A DNA stretch of 26,817 nucleotides from Bacteroidales bacterium (GTDB lineage Bacteria; Bacteroidota; Bacteroidia; Bacteroidales; VadinHA17). Position numbers and translations under genes: made by a program. Shown here piece after piece: positions 6,104 through 14,566 of this stretch. The stretch is from positions 1 to 26,817 of the forward strand of contig JAITVX010000221.1 of assembly GCA_031285575.1 (NCBI GenBank), given 5' to 3'. The notes under the pieces were generated by a model. The model saw only the letters and a list, made by a program, of their open reading frames with translations. It did no database searches and was not told where the DNA came from. Every line of letters begins with the position of its first letter. The first letter of the stretch is position 1.

Positions 6104-7504
6104 ATGAAAATAAAATTTATCGGCGCAGCACGCGAAGTAACCGGGAGCAAACACCTGATAACAACAAATACAGGAAAACGAATCCTGCTCGATTGTGGAA
6201 TGTTTCAGGGAAAAGGCCTCGAAACCGACAGTATGAACCGCGAACTCATGCTCGAACCCGAACTGATAGACCACATCATCCTCACCCATGCCCATATCGA
6301 CCATGCAGGCCTCATACCCTACATGTATCGCCTGGGATTCCGAGGATCAGTAATATGCACAAGCGCCACACGCGACCTCTGCGCCATAATGCTCACCGAC
6401 TCCGCTTTTATACAGGAACACGACACGATGATATTCAACAAACGCCGCGCAAAAAAGGGTCTTTCGCTTGCAACACCGCTCTACACACAAGCCGATGCCC
6501 GACAGTGCATGAACCTCTTTATCGGAATACCCGCCAACATGAAATTCAGAATAGACGACAGCCTCAAGGTAAAATTCACCCACACCGGCCACATGATGGG
6601 CAGCGGAGCCGCTAACATACAGATAACCGAAAATGGCGAACACAAACGCATAACCTACACTGGCGACATAGGGCGCCCCGAAAACCGTATCCTGGCCCTC
6701 CCTGAACCTTTTCCTCAGGCCGACTATGTAATAGCCGAATCGACTTACGGCAACCGCCTCCACTCTGACAGCACCACAACCGAAGAACAGCTGCTCAACA
6801 TCATAACCCATACCTGCGTTGACAAGCGCGGTAAACTCATAATACCCGCATTCAGCGTAGGGCGCACACAGGAAGTTGTTTACACTCTCAACAACTTCTT
6901 CAACCAGGGACGCCTCCCCCGCGTAGATGTATTTGTTGATAGCCCCCTCGCTGTTAACGCTACAACCGTTTTCCGTGCACATCCAGAATGTTTCAACCCC
7001 GACTTCCTTAACGTAATGACGGCAGACCCCGACCCATTCGGATTCAAAAACCTGTACTACATAACCCGCCAGCAAGACTCAAAAAATCTCAACGACCGCA
7101 AAGATCCCTGCATCATCATATCCGCCTCTGGCATGATGGAAGCCGGTCGCGTAAAGCACCACCTCGCCAACAACATATCCAACCCGCGCAACACTGTTCT
7201 CGGCGTAGGCTACTGCTCGCCCGTAACACTCGGTGCACGCATACTGCGCGGCGACAGCGAAGTCTCAATACATGGCACTGTTTACCCCGTAAAAGCCGAA
7301 ATATGCCAGCTCGACTCTTTCAGCGGCCACGCCGACTACAATGAAATGATACAGTACCTCAACTGCCAGGACAAAAAAGCTATTCGCAAACTGTTTCTCG
7401 TACACGGCGAATACGAAACCCAGCAAACCTACATGGCCGCCCTCAAGCAGGCCGGTTTCCGCAATATCGCCATACCGCAGCGCGGCCAGGAATTTGAGAT
7501 ATAA
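6104..7504 (+). CDS. MBL-fold beta-CASP exonuclease-like protein (RNA specificity type)
   Basis: A 466-residue cytoplasmic metallo-beta-lactamase-fold hydrolase of the beta-CASP group, which includes CPSF73-like and archaeal/bacterial RNases. Seen: HAHIDH as part of the HxHxDH zinc motif at residues 62-67; the third metal histidine in THTGHMMGSGA; YTGDIGRPENR with the bridging Asp; ESTYGNRLH; beta-CASP motif A IPAFSVGRTQE; DSPLAVNAT; ISASGMMEAGR; and the RMMBL segment SFSGHADYNEM plus LVHGE near the C-terminus. All catalytic positions look intact and the length matches the family. It would cleave RNA using two Zn ions; the cellular substrate is unknown. ATG at 6104 gives the usual start just before the first beta strand. 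Confidence 0.93.
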   Translation: MKIKFIGAAREVTGSKHLITTNTGKRILLDCGMFQGKGLETDSMNRELMLEPELIDHIILTHAHIDHAGLIPYMYRLGFRGSVICTSATRDLCAIMLTDSAFIQEHDTMIFNKRRAKKGLSLATPLYTQADARQCMNLFIGIPANMKFRIDDSLKVKFTHTGHMMGSGAANIQITENGEHKRITYTGDIGRPENRILALPEPFPQADYVIAESTYGNRLHSDSTTTEEQLLNIITHTCVDKRGKLIIPAFSVGRTQEVVYTLNNFFNQGRLPRVDVFVDSPLAVNATTVFRAHPECFNPDFLNVMTADPDPFGFKNLYYITRQQDSKNLNDRKDPCIIISASGMMEAGRVKHHLANNISNPRNTVLGVGYCSPVTLGARILRGDSEVSIHGTVYPVKAEICQLDSFSGHADYNEMIQYLNCQDKKAIRKLFLVHGEYETQQTYMAALKQAGFRNIAIPQRGQEFEI

Positions 7505-7566
7505 AAAATACGCAAGGAAGAATCGCTGTTACTCACGTCGATTACCCCATTAGGCTGTGTGAATAA

Positions 7567-7914
7567 AGAGGTTATCGTCTTCTAAAGAAAGTATTCAAAA
7601 ACTTGAAACAGGTTCTTTCGGGCAGGTCGGGAAAAAATTTTCCCGACCTGTATGGAGTTATCATGAATTTCAAAGAGTGGCCTGGAGGAATGCATCATCA
7701 TGCAGAACATTTGCAAGTTTATATAGATGAATACACCTCTCGTTGTAATCGAAGTTCTATGAAAGGGTATATTTTGAAAACCATCATTCGTAGAATGATG
7801 GAGCCAAAACATTGTACCTGTGAAACAATCATTAATAAACGCCAGACTGAACATGCCAAGCATCGCTGTTTTGAAAACTTCATCGACAACATGTTTTTTG
7901 CCCTGATTGCTTAG
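7567..7914 (+). pseudogene. IS1595-family (ISXO2-like) transposase C-terminal relic
   Basis: The frame is open from 7567 with no good ATG (the first possible start is TTG at 7603). The translated segment YRLLKKVFKNLKQ, then GKNFPDLYGVIMNFKEW, MHHHAEHLQVYIDEYTSRCNR and IIRRMM matches the last third of ISXO2-like DDE transposases (the NFP..HRQIMNFK-W-RGIHH..HLQ-YIDEYT-R-NR region). The N-terminal two thirds, including the zinc ribbon and the first catalytic acidic residues, are absent upstream. No terminal inverted repeats were found. It is a dead fragment left downstream of the beta-CASP gene. Confidence 0.72.
7623..7650. repeat. 28-base near-perfect palindrome in the transposase relic
   Basis: CAGGTCGGGAAAA and TTTTCCCGACCTG face each other with two bases between them. 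It could form a stable hairpin or cruciform. It lies in the part of the relic reading GRSGKNFPDL, so it may be a coding coincidence or a later change. No T-tract follows, so a terminator is unlikely on the plus strand. Confidence 0.6.
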
Positions 7915-7926
7915 ATTGAACTCACG

Positions 7927-8781
7927 TTATATAATAGCTATGATTTTTGCAAAATCCTTCCACTCTACGGCTGTACTGTAGGCTCTTTCCGAACCGGCAG
8001 GTACGTATAATGTACAGACGTCCTTATTTAAACCTCTAAATGTTAGTTCACCAACCACCATGGGCGTTGTTTGATAATTGATGATTTCGGTCAAACTGCT
8101 GCAATTGCGGAAAGCATCGTTACCGATAGTGGTTACAGAATTACCAATAGCGACAGATGTCAAACTTTTACAAAAGTAAAAAGCAGATTCTCCTATGCTG
8201 GTAACCGAATTAGGAATAACTACTGATGGCAAATTGTTGCAATCAAAAAAGGCCTCCTCACCGATCACGGTTACAGAATTACCAATAGCAGTGAGCGATA
8301 AACTTTCGCATTGGTAAAAAGCCGCACGCCCTATGTTAGTTACCGAATTAGGTATAATAACGGATGTTAAACTTTTGCAACCGGCAAAGGCATCATCACC
8401 AATCGTAACTACCGAATTGGGAATAGGCATGGATACTAAGCTGCTGCAACCGGAAAAAGCCCTTATTCCTATAACGCTTATTGAATTCCCTGCTGTTACG
8501 GAAGTCAGGTTTTCACACCGGAAAAACGCATAATCACCGATATTGCTAACATTATTGTCAATGATCACATTAGAAATCTTATCCCTATACTTAAACCACT
8601 GGGGAAGAAATTCGGTTGGTGTAACTTGATAATCCGGCATTTCGCCCGTTCCGCTGATAACGAGTGTGCCATCCTTGGATAAGTTCCACGTAAGCCCCCC
8701 TGCTGTTCCGCTCCATTCAGTCTTTTCACAACCTGTTACCATCAGCATACCGCACAAAAGAAATAAAAACAACCTTTTCAT
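7927..8781 (-). CDS. BspA-like leucine-rich-repeat lipoprotein
   Basis: A 284-residue predicted surface lipoprotein. I place the start at the Met at 8781, which gives a clean lipoprotein signal (MKRLFLFLLCGMLMVTGC, lipobox Cys18); a 14-residue longer reading from 8823 would bury it. After a short domain reading LTWNLSKDGTLVISGTGEMPDY, common in BspA-type proteins, residues about 81-241 hold seven tandem repeats of 23 residues with the pattern IG..AF..C.SL..V.IPNSV (LRR_5/BspA type). The C-terminus LYVPAGSERAY...W.DF is the usual capping end. Known: BspA-like proteins mediate binding to host or bacterial surfaces. The adhesion role here is inference. It diverges from folP. Confidence 0.9.
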   Translation of the reverse strand: MKRLFLFLLCGMLMVTGCEKTEWSGTAGGLTWNLSKDGTLVISGTGEMPDYQVTPTEFLPQWFKYRDKISNVIIDNNVSNIGDYAFFRCENLTSVTAGNSISVIGIRAFSGCSSLVSMPIPNSVVTIGDDAFAGCKSLTSVIIPNSVTNIGRAAFYQCESLSLTAIGNSVTVIGEEAFFDCNNLPSVVIPNSVTSIGESAFYFCKSLTSVAIGNSVTTIGNDAFRNCSSLTEIINYQTTPMVVGELTFRGLNKDVCTLYVPAGSERAYSTAVEWKDFAKIIAII

Positions 8782-8957
8782 TAAAATTGATATTTGGGGT
8801 TTGAAACACGAGCTTCGCAGCAAAAATCACGCCAGTTTATTTAGAAAAATATGGTAACTAATTCCTTATCTGAAACGGCAGAAAACATATTGAAACAACT
8901 TTCAGTAATATTGAGAAGAATTTTTCAAAAAAATATTACTGTCATCATACAAAGGCA

Positions 8958-8965
8958 TATTTTTG
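8958..8965 (+). promoter_or_regulatory. -7-like element upstream of folP
   Basis: TATTTTTG fits the -7 consensus TAnnTTTG, but no good TTG is found 19-21 bases upstream, so this is weak. If used, transcription starts near 8972, which is only compatible with a folP start downstream of that point. Confidence 0.3.
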
Positions 8966-9027
8966 TGCGTTTATCATGGATAATTATAGCTAAATACACT
9001 ATCTTAGTCTGCCCAAATAAAGCAGAT

Positions 9028-9870
9028 TTGAACAAGCCAAGATACATTAATGCAGGTGGCAGGCTGATAGACCTGAATATCCCGAAAGTTATGGGGATAA
9101 TAAACATAACCCCCGATTCTTTTTACAGCGGAAGCCGCATCAGCGGCGCCGAAGCAACAGTTGCGGCAGTAGGACGTATGATTGCAGATGGCGCTGATAT
9201 TATTGATATAGGTGGCTATTCGTCGCGTCCGGGAGCGCCTGAACTGCCGGCTGAAGAAGAAGAAAAAAGAGTTTTGCCGGCCATAAAGTTAATAAGGAAT
9301 GAGTTCCCGGAAACAGTAATATCGGTTGACACTTACCGCGCCGCCATAGCAGAAAAAGCAGTTGTTGAGTATGGTGTTCATATAGTTAACGATATTTCTG
9401 GAGGCGATGCCGACCCAGAAATGTTTAAAGTAATATCTAAAACCAAGGTACCGTATATCATGATGCACATGCAGGGGCGTCCGGGAACTATGCAGGATGC
9501 CCCACAGTATAACGACGTGGTTTCCGATATACTGAAATATTTTGGCGAACGGATATTCAAGCTGCGCTCAGCCGGTGTCAGTGACATAATTATTGATCCC
9601 GGATTTGGTTTTGGCAAAACCACAGAACATAATTTCGATATATTGCACAGACTTGAAGACTTTGCTATTGCCGGTTTGCCGCTGCTGGTTGGTCTGTCGC
9701 GCAAAACGATGATTTGGAAAACGCTTGGCATTACCCCCGAAGATGCTCTTGCAGGAACAATAGCCCTGAATACCGCAGCATTAATGAAAGGAGCGGATAT
9801 CGTAAGGGTTCACGATGTAAAGGAAGCCATTCAGGCGGTGAAGCTTGTGTGCAGAATTAAAAACTTATGA
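9028..9870 (+). CDS. folP: Dihydropteroate synthase
   Basis: Cytoplasmic folate-pathway enzyme that condenses 6-hydroxymethyl-dihydropterin pyrophosphate with para-aminobenzoate to give dihydropteroate; target of sulfonamides. Seen: VMGIINITPDSFYSGSR (pyrophosphate/pABA loop 1), DIGGYSSRPGA (loop 2), SVDTYRA, VNDISGG, IIDPGFGFGKTTEHN, GLSRKTMIW and a final RVHDVKEA, all in family order, so the enzyme looks complete. An ATG at 8851 opens the same frame 59 codons earlier, but that extension has no family resemblance. I prefer TTG at 9028, six residues before the conserved INAGGRLIDL; the exact start is uncertain. It is followed after 16 bases by cdaA, a conserved pairing in Bacteroidetes. Confidence 0.93.
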   Translation: MNKPRYINAGGRLIDLNIPKVMGIINITPDSFYSGSRISGAEATVAAVGRMIADGADIIDIGGYSSRPGAPELPAEEEEKRVLPAIKLIRNEFPETVISVDTYRAAIAEKAVVEYGVHIVNDISGGDADPEMFKVISKTKVPYIMMHMQGRPGTMQDAPQYNDVVSDILKYFGERIFKLRSAGVSDIIIDPGFGFGKTTEHNFDILHRLEDFAIAGLPLLVGLSRKTMIWKTLGITPEDALAGTIALNTAALMKGADIVRVHDVKEAIQAVKLVCRIKNL

Positions 9871-9886
9871 CTATATAATAAAAGGT

Positions 9887-10669
9887 ATGCCATTTCAGAT
9901 AACTATTACGGATATTATTGATATAACTCTTGTAGCCCTGATACTGTTTCAGCTTTACAGGCTTATACGCGGCACGGCTGCGTTCAGTATTTTTCTGGGC
10001 GTCTTCCTTATATACGTCAGCTGGCTTGTGGCAAAAACGCTTAAAATGGAACTGATAACTGCACTTCTGGGGCAGGTTATCGGAGTTGGCGCCATAGCTA
10101 TTATAATTGTATTTCAGCAGGAAGTACGCAGATTTCTTCTTGCGCTTGGCAACCGGTATATTACAACGAGCAGGTTCCCATTAAGAAAGTTTTTTTCATC
10201 TAAAAAGGATGACCCCAAGGCGCTGAGGGTTGCCGAAAAGATTGTGAGGGCGTGCGAATCGATGGCTGCTAAAAAAACAGGGGCGCTGATTGCAGTTGGC
10301 AGCAAGGGCAGCCTCGATATTTTTTCCGAAGGAGGTGAGATTCTTAATGCCCGTGTCAGCGCAGGTTTGCTTGAAACTATATTTTTTAAAAATACGCCGC
10401 TTCACGACGGAGCAACGCTTATTGAAGGCGACACGATTATTGCCGCTCGCTGTCCGTTACCTGCAACCGACCAGCCATCGATCCCTTCAGGTTTCGGTAT
10501 GCGCCACCGCGCTGCAATAGGAATGTCGGAGCACAGCGACGCTATTGTAATAGCGGTGTCGGAAGAAAACGGAACGGTTACTGTGGCCGTTTCCGGGCAA
10601 TACAGATATAATATCAGCATAAATGAATTAAGGAATACCCTTCTTTCCGGTAAGCTGCAGGAAATCTGA
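9887..10669 (+). CDS. cdaA: Diadenylate cyclase CdaA
   Basis: Membrane-anchored enzyme that makes the second messenger c-di-AMP from two ATP. From ATG at 9887 the protein has 260 residues: three membrane helices (about 10-25, 32-52, 57-78), a linker, then the DAC (DisA_N) domain with the catalytic DGA at 174-176 and RHR at 206-208, both intact. An ATG at 9845 would overlap folP by 26 bases and add 14 residues that fit no homologue; 9887 has AAAGG just upstream and gives the usual CdaA N-terminus (DIIDI.LVA...YRL). Co-transcribed with folP. c-di-AMP typically controls potassium transport and envelope homeostasis; no CdaR partner is adjacent. Confidence 0.94.
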   Translation: MPFQITITDIIDITLVALILFQLYRLIRGTAAFSIFLGVFLIYVSWLVAKTLKMELITALLGQVIGVGAIAIIIVFQQEVRRFLLALGNRYITTSRFPLRKFFSSKKDDPKALRVAEKIVRACESMAAKKTGALIAVGSKGSLDIFSEGGEILNARVSAGLLETIFFKNTPLHDGATLIEGDTIIAARCPLPATDQPSIPSGFGMRHRAAIGMSEHSDAIVIAVSEENGTVTVAVSGQYRYNISINELRNTLLSGKLQEI

Positions 10670-10719
10670 AATAATGCCGGAAATGTTTGGCGGCGCGTAA
10701 ATAACGACGGTTTGGTTGC

Positions 10720-11244
10720 CTAATCTCTGTTGATTAACTGAAAGGTGTATTCGTCGGTATAACCTGAAGGTGTTTTGGCCCATTCCTTTTTGACGCCGGT
10801 ATGTACAAATCCCAGCTTGCAGAACAGGTTGATGCTTCTACTGTTGTCGGACCGGATGTTGCAGTAAAGCTGATGCAGGTGAAGGGTTTTGAAACAGTAA
10901 TTTATAATACACTCGAGCGACATGGAGGCAATGCCTCTGCGTCTGTATTTTTTGTCGGCTATAAGGATGCCTATTTCGGCCCGGAGGTGGTAGGGGTCGA
11001 AGTCGAATATGTCAAGCGCGCCTACAGAAACATTGTCGGGAGTGTAGTCAATCATTAATCTTACCTGTTTTGTTTCGTAGATGCTTTTATTGTGCGATTC
11101 TTCAATGTATCTTTTCAGCGTGTATCTTGAAACCGGCATTATTGTATCGTTTCCTTTCCAGTATGACGGATCGTTTTCCCACCTGTATCGCAGTTCCAGG
11201 TCTTCCGGTTCAAGCGCCCTTAGCTTTATATCCCTGTAAAGCAT
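10720..11244 (-). CDS. GNAT-family N-acetyltransferase (RimJ/RimL-like)
   Basis: A 174-residue single-domain acetyltransferase that would use acetyl-CoA to acetylate an amine. Seen: N-terminal IKLRALEPEDLELRYRWEND, typical of RimJ/RimL-like proteins; beta4 AEIGILIADKKYRRRGIAS, whose RRRGIA is the acetyl-CoA pyrophosphate-binding motif; then LHQLYCNIRSDNSRSINLFCKLGF, the usual C-terminal block. Substrate is unknown: ribosomal protein, polyamine, antibiotic or metabolite are all possible. It starts only seven bases after the stop of the PorE-like gene, so the two are probably co-transcribed, and it converges with cdaA. Confidence 0.88.
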   Translation of the reverse strand: MLYRDIKLRALEPEDLELRYRWENDPSYWKGNDTIMPVSRYTLKRYIEESHNKSIYETKQVRLMIDYTPDNVSVGALDIFDFDPYHLRAEIGILIADKKYRRRGIASMSLECIINYCFKTLHLHQLYCNIRSDNSRSINLFCKLGFVHTGVKKEWAKTPSGYTDEYTFQLINRD

Positions 11245-11251
11245 GGCGTTA

Positions 11252-13201
11252 TTATCTTGTTACTTTCTTTACAAATATTTCTTCGGGATATCCTCTTTTT
11301 ATCAACTCAAGCCTCCATGCGTATGCGCTGTCTCTGTCGGAGAACTGCCCGGTAATATACCGGTAGAAACGGTCGCTACGGTTATAGATAATCTTTACAT
11401 CGTCGATGTGCTGGAAATAGCTTGCGTCAACCGGGGTGAGGAGGGCTATTATCTGAACTGCATAATACAGCACATTGTCGTCGTTCCCTTCGCCAACGTC
11501 TCTTACGTTTACGTTGACAACCACAAGGGTTTCGTCTGTTGATGCTGCCTCGGGAATTTCCTGAAGGTTGATTGTTGAATTATCGGATATTATGGCGGCG
11601 GCATCGGCCAGTAGCGGCATTGGCCTCGACGGGTCGGGGTTGAGCCTTGCGTCGATGGTAATTACAGGCCTGTCGGCCGTAATTGCCGTATCAACAGTGT
11701 GACTGAAATAGTATGCGCTTGTATAGGTAATGGCATACTTGCCGGCGGGCACGGAGAATTTGTACTGCCCGGTGTATTTGTTCGGGTAGCCTACGTCAAC
11801 CGTGTCGCCTGTTTCCCTGTTTACAAGGCTTATAAAGTAGTTTTTATCGAAAAGCACAACCGTGTCGCTAAGGCTGTAAACACCGTTTATCTCAAGCATT
11901 GGCGCGGCGCCGGCCTGTCCCATCTGCAGGAACATGATTTTGTGTTTTGCATCTGCCGTCATCGAATAGTAGGCGGCGGTGCCGTTGTCGGCAGGCTGAT
12001 AGAACCTGTCGTCGTCGGTTGTGTTTATGGGGTATCCTATGTTTTCGGGTGTTTGCCATGCCGATGCCTGAAGACTGCTTCTGAATATGTCGTATCCGCC
12101 CATTGAGGCATGGCCTTCGGACGAAAAGTAGAGCATGTTTCCGTTGCCGGTAATAAACGGCGTGTCTTCGTTATAGGGGGTGTTGATGGTTGCCCCAAGG
12201 TTTATGGCAGGCCCCCAGTCGCCCGATGCATCTCTTTCCGAAACGTATATGTCGAGGTTTCCGTATCCGCCTTCACGGTTGCTTGTGAAGTAAAGTTTTG
12301 TGCCGTCGGGCGATATTGCTGCATGCGATTCGTAGAATTTTGTGTTTATGTTTTTGTTCAGTTTTTTTACCGGTGACCATACTCCGTCTGCAAGGGTTGA
12401 CGAGTAGATGGCTCCGTCGTAGGTGTCGGTTTTGTAGAGGAACAGTTCGGTGCCGTCGCTGTTCAGCGAGCACGAGGATGCGTCGTTGCCTGCGCTGAGT
12501 TCGGCGGTTATTTCCACTGGCGGCCGCCATGCGCCGCCTTCTTTTTTAGAGTAGAGTATTGCCGTGGTGGCGCCTCTTTTTTCGGTATATACAATTGTGT
12601 TGCCGTCGAAGCTTACGGCCGGGTTTTCATTCATGTCGCCATTGCCAAAGAGCGCAAGCGGGTTACGGGTAAACGCCACGGGGGTTTGTTTGAGCTTTAT
12701 TGCGGTGTTACAGGCCTTAATTTGCTGTTCTATAAATTCAGGATTCGACATTGCTCCTTTTGAGCCGTTCGATGCAACAATGTTTTTGAAGGCCGAAAGG
12801 GTATTCATGCCTTTTTCGAGGTCGTCATTTATCATATAGGCTCTGGCAAGGAAGAAAAAGGCGTCGAGTGGTGCACGCTTTTCTTTGAAGGATGTTGTTT
12901 TGGAGTTGTTGCTTGCCGTTTTAACGGCTTCTTCAAGACGGGGAATGGCTTTTTCCTTTTCGCCGGGCATGTTAAGGTAGCATACGCCTATCTTATGCTT
13001 GATATTCATGTTGTCGGGCGTTTCGATAAGGAGATAGAGCCGGCAGGCCTGCTCATATTCTTCATACAGATAATACGACTCGGCCTGCGCAAAAATCTTT
13101 TTCATTTCAGAAACCGGCTGCGCTTTGGCCGTAAGGGAAATAACAAGCAGCATCAGAAGCGCCGACGCCAGTTGTTTGTATATGTGTTTCAAGTAATACA
13201 T
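11252..13201 (-). CDS. PorE-like TPR / beta-propeller protein with C-terminal SPOR-like domain
   Basis: A 649-residue exported protein. Seen in order: signal peptide ending near TAKAQ (residue 28); TPR-like helices (about 30-170: AESYYLYEEYEQACRLYLLIE, LDAFFFLARAYMINDDLEKG); a PD40/WD40-like propeller (about 180-425) with FDGNTIVYTEKRG, SPDGTKLYFTSNREGGYGNLDIY and GNMLYFSSEGHASMGGYDIF; a carboxypeptidase-regulatory-like beta domain (about 430-525) with YKFSVPAGKYAITY; and a terminal segment (about 575-649) with YYAVQIIAL...YRYITGQFSDRDSAYAWRLEL, which reads as a SPOR fold. Known: PorE of type IX secretion has the same TPR/propeller/regulatory-domain order but ends in an OmpA-type peptidoglycan-binding domain. 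SPOR domains also bind peptidoglycan. A role in envelope anchoring or type IX secretion is inference. Confidence 0.85.
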   Translation of the reverse strand: MYYLKHIYKQLASALLMLLVISLTAKAQPVSEMKKIFAQAESYYLYEEYEQACRLYLLIETPDNMNIKHKIGVCYLNMPGEKEKAIPRLEEAVKTASNNSKTTSFKEKRAPLDAFFFLARAYMINDDLEKGMNTLSAFKNIVASNGSKGAMSNPEFIEQQIKACNTAIKLKQTPVAFTRNPLALFGNGDMNENPAVSFDGNTIVYTEKRGATTAILYSKKEGGAWRPPVEITAELSAGNDASSCSLNSDGTELFLYKTDTYDGAIYSSTLADGVWSPVKKLNKNINTKFYESHAAISPDGTKLYFTSNREGGYGNLDIYVSERDASGDWGPAINLGATINTPYNEDTPFITGNGNMLYFSSEGHASMGGYDIFRSSLQASAWQTPENIGYPINTTDDDRFYQPADNGTAAYYSMTADAKHKIMFLQMGQAGAAPMLEINGVYSLSDTVVLFDKNYFISLVNRETGDTVDVGYPNKYTGQYKFSVPAGKYAITYTSAYYFSHTVDTAITADRPVITIDARLNPDPSRPMPLLADAAAIISDNSTINLQEIPEAASTDETLVVVNVNVRDVGEGNDDNVLYYAVQIIALLTPVDASYFQHIDDVKIIYNRSDRFYRYITGQFSDRDSAYAWRLELIKRGYPEEIFVKKVTR

Positions 13202-13230
13202 CTTATTCAGAATAATTTACCATGGGGCTA

Positions 13231-13238
13231 CAAAAATA
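13231..13238 (-). promoter_or_regulatory. -7-like element for the PorE-like gene
   Basis: On the minus strand TATTTTTG, matching TAnnTTTG, sits about 30 bases before the ATG. No clear TTG lies 19-21 bases upstream, so only the -7 half is supported. Confidence 0.35.
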
Positions 13239-13328
13239 TCAAAAAAAATATATAATGTTTATCTGTGGGGGAATTATTTTTTGTTGTGCCGGGCAGGGTG
13301 CTGTTGGCCGTTGTTCCATGTGTTGTTT

Positions 13329-13528
13329 ATTCGCCTTCTTCGGAAAACAGAACTTCAATACACTCTTCGTCATTGTGTTACCAATGACATAATTGCGTAA
13401 ATTATTGATTTTAAGCAAATATGTCATACCCGCATTATGCCCCAAAACTTTGGGGTTAACTCTCGCAATGACGATGCTGAATACTGCGTTTGAAATAACA
13501 TACTACATATTTCCCGAAGAGGTCTATT
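13329..13528. repeat. MITE-like repeat, copy 2
   Basis: About 200 bases sharing both flanks with the element at 1639-1893. The left flank CTTCTTCGGAAAACAGAACT matches 1646-1665 apart from one base; the right flank (from TCGCAATGACGATGCTGAAT to about 13528) matches 1829-1893 with few differences. The interior is different: here it holds ATGCCCCAAAACTTTGGGG and related G/C palindromes instead of the GCAATCC repeats. The ends form imperfect inverted repeats. It fills most of the gap between the fimbrial operon and the PorE-like gene. Confidence 0.7.
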
Positions 13529-13602
13529 TATTAAGCGCCCCCGCAGAGTTTGGGGTATGCCCCACAGGGTTAATTGGGGCTGGTTTGTGCCGGCGGCAAA
13601 AG

Positions 13603-14535
13603 TCAGAGCAGTTCACTGTCCTGACTGTACACTACCCATCCATTTACGGATACTGTAACGGCAGGGGTGAAGGTTATTACAATATCGTAGGTGTGCACGG
13701 TGTTGAAGTCGTTCTGCGGATATGCGCCCTGTATAAGTTCAACAAGGTTGCCGGTCTGATTGCCGGCCGGATAGAGCAGCGAGCCTGCCGTTTCGTTGTA
13801 TATTTCGAGGCGCGGAACCGGGCGGTCTGCCGATAGCTGCAGCACATTGAGCGAAGCGCTGAGCTGGCTTGCAGCGTCTCTGGTGCATGGCGCGGCGTAT
13901 GTGAATGCATCGCCGGAGGCGGGCGAACGGTCGAATTTATACGAGCCGTTGCTGTCGGTAATTCTTAATGTATAGCTGTTGTCGCCGGCGGGCAGTCCTG
14001 CGGTGCGTATGCTTACGGTGTTCGACAGTTGCGTCAGCGGCATGTCGAAGCGCTGCGTACGGTCGTATGTAACGGTAGCCGTAAGGCCGGCATGAAACAG
14101 GTGGCGCTGCACGGCGGCGGCGGTGTTGCCTGTGCGCCGCAGCGTCAGCACGGCCTCGTCGAAGGTGGTTTCGCCTTTTACAAACGGCGCTGGTGTTACC
14201 GAGTAGCTGCCGTCGTCTTTGCCGCCCCATGCAACAAAACGGTATTTGCCGGGCAGCAGGTTGGAGCAGTCGATGTAGTAATCGCTGCCAAAGGCGGTTA
14301 TGTTGTCGTCGCGGTATTCGGCCTGAAAATATCCCTGCTCGCAGAATACGTACAGGTGAAGGCGGTCGATGCCGGCGGTGTTGCTTTCGTCGCCTGCACG
14401 GGTTTCGGGTGCGAAGTAGATGCGTATCTGCTCGGGGCAGTCGGCCAGGTCTTCCTTCAGGCACGAGGCCAGCAGCAGCATCAAAGTAAATGCCGCTGCC
14501 ATGCGATACAAAATATGTAATATCTTTTTAATCAT
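13603..14535 (-). CDS. FimB/Mfa2-family fimbrial anchor lipoprotein
   Basis: A 310-residue outer-membrane lipoprotein of the Mfa2/FimB family, which anchors type V fimbriae and limits their length. Seen: signal with lipobox LLASC (Cys25), then DCPEQIRIYFAPETRAGDE, IDRLHLYVFCEQGYF, YIDCSNLLPGKYRFVAWGG, which is the hallmark block of the family, and a second beta domain from about 150 with HAGLTATVTYD and PLTQLSNTVSIRTAGLP. The C-terminal strand TVSVNGWVVYSQDSELL resembles the terminal DWxxxxxE region of these proteins. Last gene of the four-gene fimbrial operon, 31 bases after the major subunit. The W-G-G motif and lipobox make the call firm. Confidence 0.88.
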   Translation of the reverse strand: MIKKILHILYRMAAAFTLMLLLASCLKEDLADCPEQIRIYFAPETRAGDESNTAGIDRLHLYVFCEQGYFQAEYRDDNITAFGSDYYIDCSNLLPGKYRFVAWGGKDDGSYSVTPAPFVKGETTFDEAVLTLRRTGNTAAAVQRHLFHAGLTATVTYDRTQRFDMPLTQLSNTVSIRTAGLPAGDNSYTLRITDSNGSYKFDRSPASGDAFTYAAPCTRDAASQLSASLNVLQLSADRPVPRLEIYNETAGSLLYPAGNQTGNLVELIQGAYPQNDFNTVHTYDIVITFTPAVTVSVNGWVVYSQDSELL

Positions 14536-14566
14536 CCGTGTTGCCCAGGCCTTTTGTGCGCTTTAT

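Noticed and set aside
13393..13836. Plus-strand ORF of 147 codons
   Set aside because: It starts in repeat copy 2 and continues antisense through the Mfa2-like gene; no family resemblance.
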